Below, in pieces: positions 1 through 6,503 of a stretch of 9,568 nucleotides of DNA (positions within the stretch are counted from its first letter, which is position 1; each line of letters opens with the position of its first letter). The translations under genes were made by a program, and so were the position numbers. The stretch is from NCBI GenBank assembly GCA_025927935.1, contig JAICKM010000218.1, positions 1-9,568 of the forward strand. Reading direction: 5' to 3'. The notes beneath the pieces were generated by a model. It was given only the letters and a program-made list of their open reading frames with translations. It was not told where the DNA came from and ran no database searches. Source of the DNA: Chloroflexia bacterium (GTDB lineage Bacteria > Chloroflexota > Chloroflexia > QHBQ01 > JADMIH01).

Positions 1-854
1 GCGGACTGCTCGAAGTGCATGAGGCGATGGACTGGGCCGATCTCTTCCCCAACCACTACAACTCGCTCTACCCCAACGCGCTCTACGCGGCGGTCTGGCG
101 GGCCATGGGCCACCTGGCCGCGGCGCTGGGCGAATCGGCGGCGCCGTATTTTGCCACGGCGGCGGACACCACCTGGAAGGTGAACCAGTTGCTCTGGGTA
201 GGGCCCGAGGTGCCGCGTGACTGGCCCTGGATCGAGCGCAACCGGCGGGAGTGGATCTACCCGGCGCGGCGGGTGGATACGGAACTGGTCACGCGGCCGT
301 ACTACCTGCCCTACATGGGCTTCCGCGACTACGGCGACCGCTGCGACACGCTGGGCAATTGCCTGGCGATCCTGCTGGGCGTGGCGAGTCCGGCGCAGGC
401 CACGCGCATCTTGAACTATCTGCACGGCGCGGGGCTGAACGAGCCATATCCCATCCGCGCCCTCGACCACCCCATCGACCTGGGCGACCCGGACTGGCGC
501 GAGTATCTGCGCCTGCGCGACCTGAACAAGCCCGACCACTATCATAACGGCGGCATCTGGCCGTTCATCGGCGGGTTCTACGTGGCCGCCCTGGTCGCGG
601 CGGGGCGCCGGGACGAAGCGGCGGCGCAACTAGCCTGCCTGGCCGCGCTGGACCACGAGGGCGTCAACGGCCCGTGGGAGTTCACCGAATGGGCGCACGG
701 CCGCAGCGGGCGGCCCATGGGCTTCCCGCGCCAGAGCTGGTCGGCGGCCATGTACATCTATGCCTATGAAGCCGTGCAGCGCGGCACGCCGCCGTTTTTC
801 GATCAGGACTGGACCAACGATCTAACACGCGATGCAAAGGGGGACAACACATAA
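1..854 (+). CDS. (alpha/alpha)6-barrel glycosidase, amylo-alpha-1,6-glucosidase/GH100-like, 3' part
   Basis: This is the C-terminal 283 residues of a glycosidase; the frame (first full codon at 3) is open to the left edge, so the GTG at 15 is internal and the true start lies outside. Seen: a Y-H-N-G-G-I-W-P stretch at 540-563, the segment GDRCDTLGN (334-360), and W-E-F-T-E-W at 675-692 followed by a GFPRQSWSAAMYIYAYE-type end. These are typical of the closing helices of six-hairpin glycosidases annotated as amylo-alpha-1,6-glucosidase or GH100 (neutral invertase-like). In that fold a glutamate near the WEFTEW position acts as the catalytic base, so E at 678 or 687 is the candidate; the catalytic acid would be upstream and unseen. 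The stop codon overlaps the start of the alpha-mannosidase gene (TAATG), which indicates coupling. Substrate cannot be assigned: with mannosidase neighbours, a GH63-like mannosyl- or glucosyl-glycerate hydrolase or an alpha-mannoside/glucoside hydrolase is also possible. Confidence 0.8.
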   Translation, partial: GLLEVHEAMDWADLFPNHYNSLYPNALYAAVWRAMGHLAAALGESAAPYFATAADTTWKVNQLLWVGPEVPRDWPWIERNRREWIYPARRVDTELVTRPYYLPYMGFRDYGDRCDTLGNCLAILLGVASPAQATRILNYLHGAGLNEPYPIRALDHPIDLGDPDWREYLRLRDLNKPDHYHNGGIWPFIGGFYVAALVAAGRRDEAAAQLACLAALDHEGVNGPWEFTEWAHGRSGRPMGFPRQSWSAAMYIYAYEAVQRGTPPFFDQDWTNDLTRDAKGDNT

Positions 855-3571
855 TGGATCATAGCAGCACAGCAGGAGCGATCATGGAGCGCCCGGCGCC
901 GGAGCGCGACCTGGCGCCCGCGCCCACGCCGGTGCCGGTGGGCGACGACTCGCATCCGGCGGCGGTCGTCATCGGGCATACCCACTGGGACCGCGAGTGG
1001 TATCTGCCCTTCGAGGGCTTCCGCGCCCGCCTGGTGGCGATGATGGACGGCCTGGTTGAGATTCTGGAGCGCGATCCCACTTTCCGCTGCTTCGTGCTCG
1101 ACGGGCAGACGATCATGGTGGAGGACTATTTGCAGGTGCGCCCCGAAGCCGAGGCGCGCGTGCGGGCGCTGATCGCCGCCCGGCGCATCCGCATCGGCCC
1201 CTGGTACACGGCGGTGGATACTTTCCTGCCCGACCCGGAGTCGCTGGTGCGGAACCTGTCCCTGGGCCGCTGGCAGGCGCACCTGTACGGCGGCGAGCCG
1301 ATGCCGGTGGGCCACCTGCCCGACACCTTCGGCTTCTGCGGCCAGTTGCCGCAGATCTTGCAGCACTTCGGCATCGCCGACGGGTTCGCCTGGCGTGGCT
1401 TCCACCCGGAGCACGGTCAGGCCGCCTTCTGGTGGCAATCGCCCGACGGCAGCCGGGTGTTGCTGCTGCGCCCGCCGGGCGGCTATTGCGAGGGGGCGAT
1501 GGGCGTGGTCAATCCCGAACGCTTCCTGGACGACGTGCTGCCACTGGTCATCGCCCAGCAAAACGAGGAGCCGTATAAAGACCGCCTGTTCGTCATCGGC
1601 TGCGATCACTTCCCGGCCAGCGCGCGCCTGCCCTGGCTGGCCGCGCAGATCGGCGAGCGGGTGAACCAGCCCAGCTACGTCGGCAGCCTGGAGGACATGG
1701 CCCAGCGCGTGCGCTCCAGCGGTGCCGACCTGGCCGTGGTCCACGGTGAGCAGCGCGATCCCTGCCTGGCCGTCTGCCCGGCCTCGGTCAGCGGCACGCG
1801 CGTGCCCTTGAAGCAGGCCAACCAGCAAGTCGAGTCGCTGCTGCTGGGACTGGCCGAGCCGTTGCAGGCCCTGGCCGAGCTAGCCGGGGGCGGGGCCGAC
1901 CGCGCCCATCTGCGCTGGGCCTGGCGCCTGCTGGCTCAGAACCACCCGCACGACTCGATTCCCGGTTGCAGCATCGACGCTGTCCACCGCGAGATGATGA
2001 CCCGCTTCGCCCGCGCCCGCATGGTCGCCATCGACGCGGCGCAGCGCGGCGCCAAACGGCTGGCCGCCGCGCTCGACCCGGCGGTGCGCGGGGAGTTGGG
2101 CGCGCTGGGCGTGGTTGGGCTGACAGGCGGCGTGGGCCGCATCCAGGCGCGGCTCTACGGCATGGACACGGGGATGCCGCGCTTCCGGCTCGTGGACCCC
2201 GCGGGCAACGACGTGCCCTTTACCATCTTGCGGCGCGGGCGCGACCACATCGCTTATCACCGCCTGCAGGATGCCTTCGCCACCGTGGCTTCGACCGCCT
2301 ACGCGCACCTGGTGGCGACGCAGGCGTGGGTGGACGAGCGGCGCAAGATGCCGGAGTCGTACACGCTGCCCTGGATGGACATTGAGATGGAAGTGGAAGC
2401 GCCGCGCGGCGGCTACCGCATCTTGCGCATCGAGCGCGAGACCGACATGGGCCGCTGGACGGCTCGCCGGGCGCCGCGCCGCACCGAGGCGCGCGCCGAA
2501 CTGGCGAACGATCACCTGCGCCTGCGGGCGGAGGAGCGCGGCCTGTTCCTCACCGACCAGGCCACCGGGCGCACGCTGGGGCCGATCTACTTCTCGCACG
2601 CGGGCGAGGCAGGCGACGAGTACACGGCCTCCCCGATCGCCGAGCCGCCGGTGCTGTTCGCGCCGGATGCCGCCCGCGCCGTGGTGGAGACCGACGACCT
2701 GGGCGAACAACTGGTGCTGCCGATCAACGTGCGCGTGCCCGCCCGGCTGCGGCCCGACCGCCGCGGGCGCACCGGGGCCGTGCGGCTGGAAGGCCGCCTG
2801 ACCGTCCGCCTGATCGGTGAACGCGCCGACCTGAACCTGACGCTGCTCAACCGGGCGCGTGACTACGACCTGCGCCTGGTGGCCCATGTGCCGGACGCTG
2901 TGAGCGCCCGCTCCGGCGCGCCCTTCGGCGTGGAGGATCGCGCCTTCGAGGTGACACACTCCTCGCCCAACGCGCCGCAGCAGATGCTGCCCGACTTCCC
3001 GATGCGCGGCTGGGTGGCCGGGTATACGGACGATGGCGCCGGGCTTGCCGTGTTCGCGCAGGGCCTCTATGAGGCGGCTGTCCGCAAAGTGGAGGGCGGT
3101 GTGGACCTGGCGCTGACGTTGCTGCGCGGCGTGGGCTACCTGTCTCGCGGCGACTTGCAGACCCGCCCCGGCGATGCCGGACCCGCCATTGCCACGCCTG
3201 ACGCGCAGTGCCTGGGGCCGCAAGCCTGGACACTGGCGCTGCTGCCCTTCACCGCGGACGAGGCCGATCTGCTGCCGGCGCGCGCCGAAGAGTTCCTGCG
3301 CCCGCCGATGATCTTCCCGGTGCAGTGGTCCGCTGGGCACGCGGGCGCCGAGCGCAGCCTCGTCACAGGCGACCCGCAAGTGGTGGTCAGCGCGCTCAAG
3401 CCCGCCGAGGACGGCCCCGGCGCGGTGGTCCACGCGCATAACCCGACTGCGACCGCGCATACTGTCACCGTGCCCGGCGCGCGGGTGCGGCTCGATGAGA
3501 CCCCGGCGGACGGCGACGGCACACTGGCGCCATTCCAGATCGGCGCGTGGAAAGTAGGGCCGCAGGCATGA
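854..3571 (+). CDS. GH38 alpha-mannosidase (MngB-like branch)
   Basis: A retaining, zinc-dependent alpha-mannosidase of 905 residues, close to the length of E. coli MngB (about 880). Seen: GHTHWDREWY at residues 41-50, with H44 and D46 matching the first two zinc ligands of the family; HLPDTFGF at 154-161, with D157 as nucleophile and zinc ligand; NHPHDSIPGC at 363-372, with H366 as the last zinc ligand. The catalytic barrel covers roughly 38-300, the helical domain 300-390, and the beta-sandwich C-terminal region 430-900. Segments such as LDGQTIMVEDY, IGPWYTAVDT and LLRGVGYLSRGDL closely resemble MngB, which cleaves mannosylglycerate compounds; the family also cleaves mannan and N-glycan alpha-mannosides. 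There is no signal peptide, so it is likely cytoplasmic. It overlaps both neighbours (TAATG at 854, ATGA at 3568). An in-frame ATG at 884 with AGGAG at 874-878 is a rival start, and the first 35 residues are low-complexity, so the true N-terminus may be residue 11. Confidence 0.95.
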   Translation: MDHSSTAGAIMERPAPERDLAPAPTPVPVGDDSHPAAVVIGHTHWDREWYLPFEGFRARLVAMMDGLVEILERDPTFRCFVLDGQTIMVEDYLQVRPEAEARVRALIAARRIRIGPWYTAVDTFLPDPESLVRNLSLGRWQAHLYGGEPMPVGHLPDTFGFCGQLPQILQHFGIADGFAWRGFHPEHGQAAFWWQSPDGSRVLLLRPPGGYCEGAMGVVNPERFLDDVLPLVIAQQNEEPYKDRLFVIGCDHFPASARLPWLAAQIGERVNQPSYVGSLEDMAQRVRSSGADLAVVHGEQRDPCLAVCPASVSGTRVPLKQANQQVESLLLGLAEPLQALAELAGGGADRAHLRWAWRLLAQNHPHDSIPGCSIDAVHREMMTRFARARMVAIDAAQRGAKRLAAALDPAVRGELGALGVVGLTGGVGRIQARLYGMDTGMPRFRLVDPAGNDVPFTILRRGRDHIAYHRLQDAFATVASTAYAHLVATQAWVDERRKMPESYTLPWMDIEMEVEAPRGGYRILRIERETDMGRWTARRAPRRTEARAELANDHLRLRAEERGLFLTDQATGRTLGPIYFSHAGEAGDEYTASPIAEPPVLFAPDAARAVVETDDLGEQLVLPINVRVPARLRPDRRGRTGAVRLEGRLTVRLIGERADLNLTLLNRARDYDLRLVAHVPDAVSARSGAPFGVEDRAFEVTHSSPNAPQQMLPDFPMRGWVAGYTDDGAGLAVFAQGLYEAAVRKVEGGVDLALTLLRGVGYLSRGDLQTRPGDAGPAIATPDAQCLGPQAWTLALLPFTADEADLLPARAEEFLRPPMIFPVQWSAGHAGAERSLVTGDPQVVVSALKPAEDGPGAVVHAHNPTATAHTVTVPGARVRLDETPADGDGTLAPFQIGAWKVGPQA
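874..878 (+). promoter_or_regulatory. Ribosome binding site for an alternative GH38 start
   Basis: AGGAG lies 5 bases before an in-frame ATG at 884. The annotated ATG at 854 has its own purine-rich stretch (AAGGGGG, 837-843) 10 bases upstream and overlaps the previous stop. Both starts are plausible; the internal one has the more usual spacing, the outer one fits coupling to the upstream gene. Confidence 0.4.
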
Positions 3572-5868
3572 CCCGCAGGACGAACACGACGACCGACCAG
3601 GCGGCCACGACCGCCGCCTGGCGCTGGCGGCTGCTGGACGACAACCAGAACGAGTGGGAGTGGGGCAACCGCGCCCGGCGACGGCACGACCTGTCCACCT
3701 GGCTGCCGGTAGATGTGCCCACGTCGGTGCAGGAGGCGCTGTGGCACGCCAGGCGCATCCCGCACCCCTACCGCGACCTGAACACGCGCGCCGCCGAGTG
3801 GGTCGAGCACCGCGACTGGGTCTATGGCTGCGACTTCGTGCTGGCGCCGCCGCCGGAGGGCCGGCGCGTCTTCCTCACCTTCGACGCCGTAGCCGACGCC
3901 TGCCGCGTCTTCCTGAACGGCACCCTGGTCGGGGCGCATGAAGGGCCGGGCGCCCCGTTTACGGTGGAGATCGGGTCGCGGTTGCAGGAGCCGGACAACC
4001 AGTTGCTGATGGTGATCCAGGCGCCGCGGCCCGAAGACCCGCAAATCGGCTGGACCGATCGCACGCGCAGCCTGCAAGGGCGCATGGGCTATGGCTGGGA
4101 CTTCGCGCCCCGGCTGGTGCGCCTGGGCATCCTCGGCCCGGTGCGCCTGCACACGACCGGCGCCACGCGCCTGCACGACCTGTGGGTGCGCGGCGGCCCG
4201 GATGCCGATGGGACCACAGCCACGTTGCGCTGCCAGGTGGGCGTGGACGGTCCGCCCGGCGCGCAGGTGCGCTTTGCCGTCTACCGCGGGCAGCGGGAGG
4301 TGGCCTATAGCGAACCGCAGCCCGCGCACGACGGCGCGGCGGCAGCCACGCTCACCGTGCCCGATCCCGACCTCTGGTGGCCGAACGGCATGGGCGACCA
4401 GCCGCTCTACACCGTGCGCGCCGAATGCGTGGACGGCTCGGACACCGTCGAGACATCCTACGGCATCCGCGATCTGCGCTGGGCCGGGCGGCCGGGCGGC
4501 CCGCCGGAGGAATGGCCGTTCACCCTGGTGGTGAACGGGCGGCGGATGTTCCAGCGCGGCTGGAACTGGGTGCCCGCCGACTGTATGGGCGGTCCCCTGG
4601 CCGACCGGCAGGCCCGCCGCCTGCTGACCCTGGCCCGCGACGCCGGGGTCAATATCCTGCGCTGCTGGGGCGGGGGCGACCCGGAGACGCCCGCTTTCTA
4701 CGAGACGTGCGACCGCCTGGGCCTGCTGGTCTGGCAGGAGTTTCCCACCTCGTCGGCGGGCATCAGCAACGAACCTCCGGACGACCCGGCCTATCTCGAC
4801 CGGCTGGCGGCCTACGCCCGCGACGTGATCGCCGCGCGGCGCAACCACCCCAGCCTCGCCGTCTGGGGCGGCGGCAACGAACTGCGGGGGCGCGATGACC
4901 TCCCGCTCACGCTCGCCCACCCCTACGCAGCGCGCCTGGCCGGCGTGGCCGCCGCCGAAGACCCGGACCGCATGTTCCGGCCTAGCTCGCCGCTGGGGCC
5001 GGTGTTCGAGGCCGACCCGGAGCAGGGGCCGCAGTGGGACGTGCATGGCGCGTGGGAGTACAGCGAGCGCTGGCCGGGGCCGCAATACTGGCGGCTCAAC
5101 GCCGTCAAGCCGCTGCTGCACTCCGAACTCGGCCTGTCCGGCGAGGCCGCCCTCGTCACCCAGCAGCGCTGGCTCTCGCCCGCGCACCGCGACCGCGCCG
5201 ACACGAACCCGGCGCGGCGGCACCACGGCGGCGCCTGGTGGAAGCACATCGACACCGTGACCAAGGTGTTCGGGTCGCTGGATGATCCGGCGCAAGCCAT
5301 CCTCGCCAGCCAGTGGCTGCAAGCCGAGGGCCTGCGCTACTACGTCGAGGAGACGCGCCGCCGCTGGCCCGACACTGCCGGGATCTTCCCCTGGCAGCTT
5401 AACGAACCCTGGCCCAACGTCACCTGCACCTCGGCGGTGGAGTACGGGGGCCGGCCCAAGCTGGCTTACTACGCCGTGCGCGCCGCTTACCGCCCGATCG
5501 TCATCAGCGCGCACTACACGGGTTTCCGCGTGGACCCCGGCGCCCCACTGCGCGCGTCCGTCTGGGCGCTGAACGACGGCCCGGCCTTCGACGCCGAACT
5601 CACGGTTAGCCTGCACGACTTGGCGGGCCACGAACTCCACCCGCCCATCCGGCAGGAAGTCACGGTCCCGGCGGACGCAAGCACCGCGCTGCTCGACCTG
5701 GAGTTGCCGTTACCCGACGACTACACCGGCCTGCTGGTGCTGGACCTCGCGCTGGGCGACGTGCGCAACCGCTACCTGTTCTCGAACCAGCCGGAGCACC
5801 CGCTGCGCGCGGCCCTGGCCGTGCCCGACCTGCTGATCGGCATGTTCCCGGACGCCCCGCCGCCGTGA
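3568..5868 (+). CDS. GH2 beta-mannosidase
   Basis: A retaining exo-beta-mannosidase of 766 residues, slightly shorter than the usual 820-860. Seen, in order: an N-terminal jelly-roll (about 15-185) with the VDVPTSVQEALW and HRDWVYGCDF motifs; an immunoglobulin-like sandwich ending near WWPNGMG (about residue 270); a TIM barrel (about 300-620) opening with RGWNWVPAD, then ILRCWGGGDPE and HPSLAVWGGGNEL with the acid/base E438, and LLHSELGLS with the nucleophile E520; then NEPWPNVTCT and a C-terminal beta domain. The RGWNWVPAD and CWGGG signatures separate beta-mannosidases from beta-galactosidases of the same family. It removes terminal beta-linked mannose, for example from mannobiose or the N-glycan core. 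No signal peptide is visible, so action is likely cytoplasmic. I chose the ATG at 3568, which overlaps the alpha-mannosidase stop as ATGA and has GCAGG just upstream, over the GTG at 3547. It is last in the cassette, and a repeat hairpin follows. Confidence 0.95.
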   Translation: MTRRTNTTTDQAATTAAWRWRLLDDNQNEWEWGNRARRRHDLSTWLPVDVPTSVQEALWHARRIPHPYRDLNTRAAEWVEHRDWVYGCDFVLAPPPEGRRVFLTFDAVADACRVFLNGTLVGAHEGPGAPFTVEIGSRLQEPDNQLLMVIQAPRPEDPQIGWTDRTRSLQGRMGYGWDFAPRLVRLGILGPVRLHTTGATRLHDLWVRGGPDADGTTATLRCQVGVDGPPGAQVRFAVYRGQREVAYSEPQPAHDGAAAATLTVPDPDLWWPNGMGDQPLYTVRAECVDGSDTVETSYGIRDLRWAGRPGGPPEEWPFTLVVNGRRMFQRGWNWVPADCMGGPLADRQARRLLTLARDAGVNILRCWGGGDPETPAFYETCDRLGLLVWQEFPTSSAGISNEPPDDPAYLDRLAAYARDVIAARRNHPSLAVWGGGNELRGRDDLPLTLAHPYAARLAGVAAAEDPDRMFRPSSPLGPVFEADPEQGPQWDVHGAWEYSERWPGPQYWRLNAVKPLLHSELGLSGEAALVTQQRWLSPAHRDRADTNPARRHHGGAWWKHIDTVTKVFGSLDDPAQAILASQWLQAEGLRYYVEETRRRWPDTAGIFPWQLNEPWPNVTCTSAVEYGGRPKLAYYAVRAAYRPIVISAHYTGFRVDPGAPLRASVWALNDGPAFDAELTVSLHDLAGHELHPPIRQEVTVPADASTALLDLELPLPDDYTGLLVLDLALGDVRNRYLFSNQPEHPLRAALAVPDLLIGMFPDAPPP

Positions 5869-5887
5869 CACGCCTGCCAGGCTAACC

Positions 5888-5918
5888 TGTCACTATGAAC
5901 GGAGTGAAGAGTCTGGTC
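5888..5918 (+). repeat. Stand-alone copy of a roughly 30-base interspersed repeat
   Basis: The 31-base unit beginning TGTCACTATGAACGG matches the unit at 5943-5973 at 27 of 31 positions, in the same direction. It lies in the 76-base gap between the beta-mannosidase stop and the end of the DUF4236 gene. The consensus (TGTCACTCTGAGCGCAGTGA and onward) resembles a short repeat that I recall being scattered in Chloroflexota and some other GC-rich genomes; that recollection is not checked. Confidence 0.75.
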
Positions 5919-5940
5919 GGGGATGCCGCGCTAAGTTGAA

Positions 5941-6019
5941 CTTGTCACTCTGAGCGCAGTGAAGAGTCTCGTCTCGTCAGAGCAGCGAGGAGATTCTTTG
6001 CTGCGGGCAGAGTGACAAG
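5941..6019. repeat. Imperfect inverted repeat pair that can form a long stem-loop
   Basis: The left arm 5941-5970 and right arm 5990-6019 are reverse complements at 25 of 30 positions, with a 19-base loop (5971-5989). The arm is the same unit as the copy at 5888-5918, so this is a head-to-head pair of one repeat family, resembling a REP doublet or a small palindromic element. Because the two gene blocks converge here, the hairpin could end or protect transcripts from either side, but no T-run follows it, so it is not a classical intrinsic terminator. The whole element overlaps the 3' end of the DUF4236 coding sequence. Confidence 0.8.
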
Positions 6020-6340
6020 GGTAGGCGCGGGGCCGGTTGGGACGCGGCGCGGCGCATGGGTACAGCGGGCGCGGGCCAGGGTCAGGGCCGCGGCGAGCGG
6101 CACACCCAGCGCGAGCGTCGTCAGGCCGAGGCAGCAGCTACAGCCTTGCCCGCGCCGGGTGCCGCTCTGCTTGACATACGACAACCCGGTGCCGGGGACG
6201 CTGAACGTGGTGCGCCGCCCGCTTGGCCCGACGCTGTAGCGCATACCCCGCCTGCCGAAACTCAGCCCCGGTCCGCGCTTGCTCAAGTTGAGTCGCACCC
6301 CCGGCGCGATCTTCACACTCTTGTGAAATCGCCAGCCCAT
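5945..6340 (-). CDS. DUF4236 domain protein with one transmembrane segment
   Basis: A 131-residue protein. Residues 1-55 match the DUF4236 pattern: MGWRFHKSVKIAPGVRLNLS, then KRGPGLSFG, then a VPGTGLSY motif at 48-55. The function of this domain is unknown; it is a short, basic, glycine-rich beta-type domain found at the N-terminus of many small bacterial proteins. Residues 68-89 form one hydrophobic segment, preceded by a Cys-rich GCSCC patch, so the protein is probably membrane anchored. The start is well supported: GGAGGA at 6347-6352 lies 6 bases before the ATG. Residues 108-131 and the stop codon are encoded by the inverted repeat at 5941-6019, so the original C-terminus was probably altered by the repeat. 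It follows the 46-aa membrane ORF by 22 bases and is likely in the same operon. Confidence 0.85.
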   Translation of the reverse strand: MGWRFHKSVKIAPGVRLNLSKRGPGLSFGRRGMRYSVGPSGRRTTFSVPGTGLSYVKQSGTRRGQGCSCCLGLTTLALGVPLAAALTLARARCTHAPRRVPTGPAPTLVTLPAAKNLLAALTRRDSSLRSE

Positions 6341-6346
6341 GCACGT

Positions 6347-6352
6347 TCCTCC
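6347..6352 (-). promoter_or_regulatory. Strong ribosome binding site of the DUF4236 gene
   Basis: On the minus strand this reads GGAGGA, a near-perfect Shine-Dalgarno sequence 6 bases upstream of the ATG at 6340. It is the strongest such site in the window and fixes the start, giving the canonical MGWRF N-terminus of DUF4236 proteins. Confidence 0.8.
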
Positions 6353-6362
6353 GTGAAGCCGC

Positions 6363-6503
6363 CTACCGGCCGCGTAGCCGCCGCCATCCGGCCCCGATAG
6401 CGCTAAACAGCGCCTGAAATATCAATTCCCATAAGATCTGCACAACCGCGTAGCCAATGATTCGGAAAACGATCCGCAAGACGGCGCCCAGCACTTCTTC
6501 CAT
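6363..6503 (-). CDS. 46-aa predicted small membrane protein
   Basis: A short ORF (ATG at 6503-6501, TAG at 6365-6363) that fills most of the gap between the DUF2071 fusion gene and the DUF4236 gene. It begins MEEVLGAVLRIVF, has a nearly unbroken hydrophobic stretch over residues 5-38 interrupted only by R10, R14 and E26, and ends with the basic tail WRRLRGR, as expected for a single membrane helix or amphipathic membrane-associated helix with a cytoplasmic C-terminus. Its start codon shares one base with the stop codon of the upstream gene (TGATG), a standard sign of translational coupling; only a weak GGGAG at 6516-6520, 12 bases away, could serve as its own binding site. The next gene starts 22 bases downstream. 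I do not recognise a family. Support is from position, overlap, composition and clean fit between two genes; it is too short for statistical certainty. Confidence 0.65.
   Translation of the reverse strand: MEEVLGAVLRIVFRIIGYAVVQILWELIFQALFSAIGAGWRRLRGR

Noticed and set aside
803..1828. A 341-residue minus-strand frame opposite the GH38 catalytic domain.
   Set aside because: It mirrors the conserved zinc-site region of the alpha-mannosidase and has no recognisable motif.
1880..3460. A 526-residue open frame on the minus strand opposite the alpha-mannosidase.
   Set aside because: Same reason: composition is typical of a shadow frame and it overlaps conserved GH38 sequence.
3547..3567. GTG start for the beta-mannosidase at 3547.
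   Set aside because: The ATG at 3568 has the classic ATGA overlap and keeps the whole GH2 domain; the extra seven residues add nothing recognisable.
3136..5640. An 834-residue open frame on the minus strand opposite the beta-mannosidase and the end of the alpha-mannosidase.
   Set aside because: The opposite strand encodes two well-recognised enzymes with intact motifs. The antisense product is rich in Arg, Pro, Ala and His with no domain, as expected in GC-rich DNA where stop codons are rare.
5888..6019. CRISPR array, because of repeated units of about 30 bases.
   Set aside because: Only three imperfect copies exist, one is inverted, spacing is irregular and no cas genes are present.
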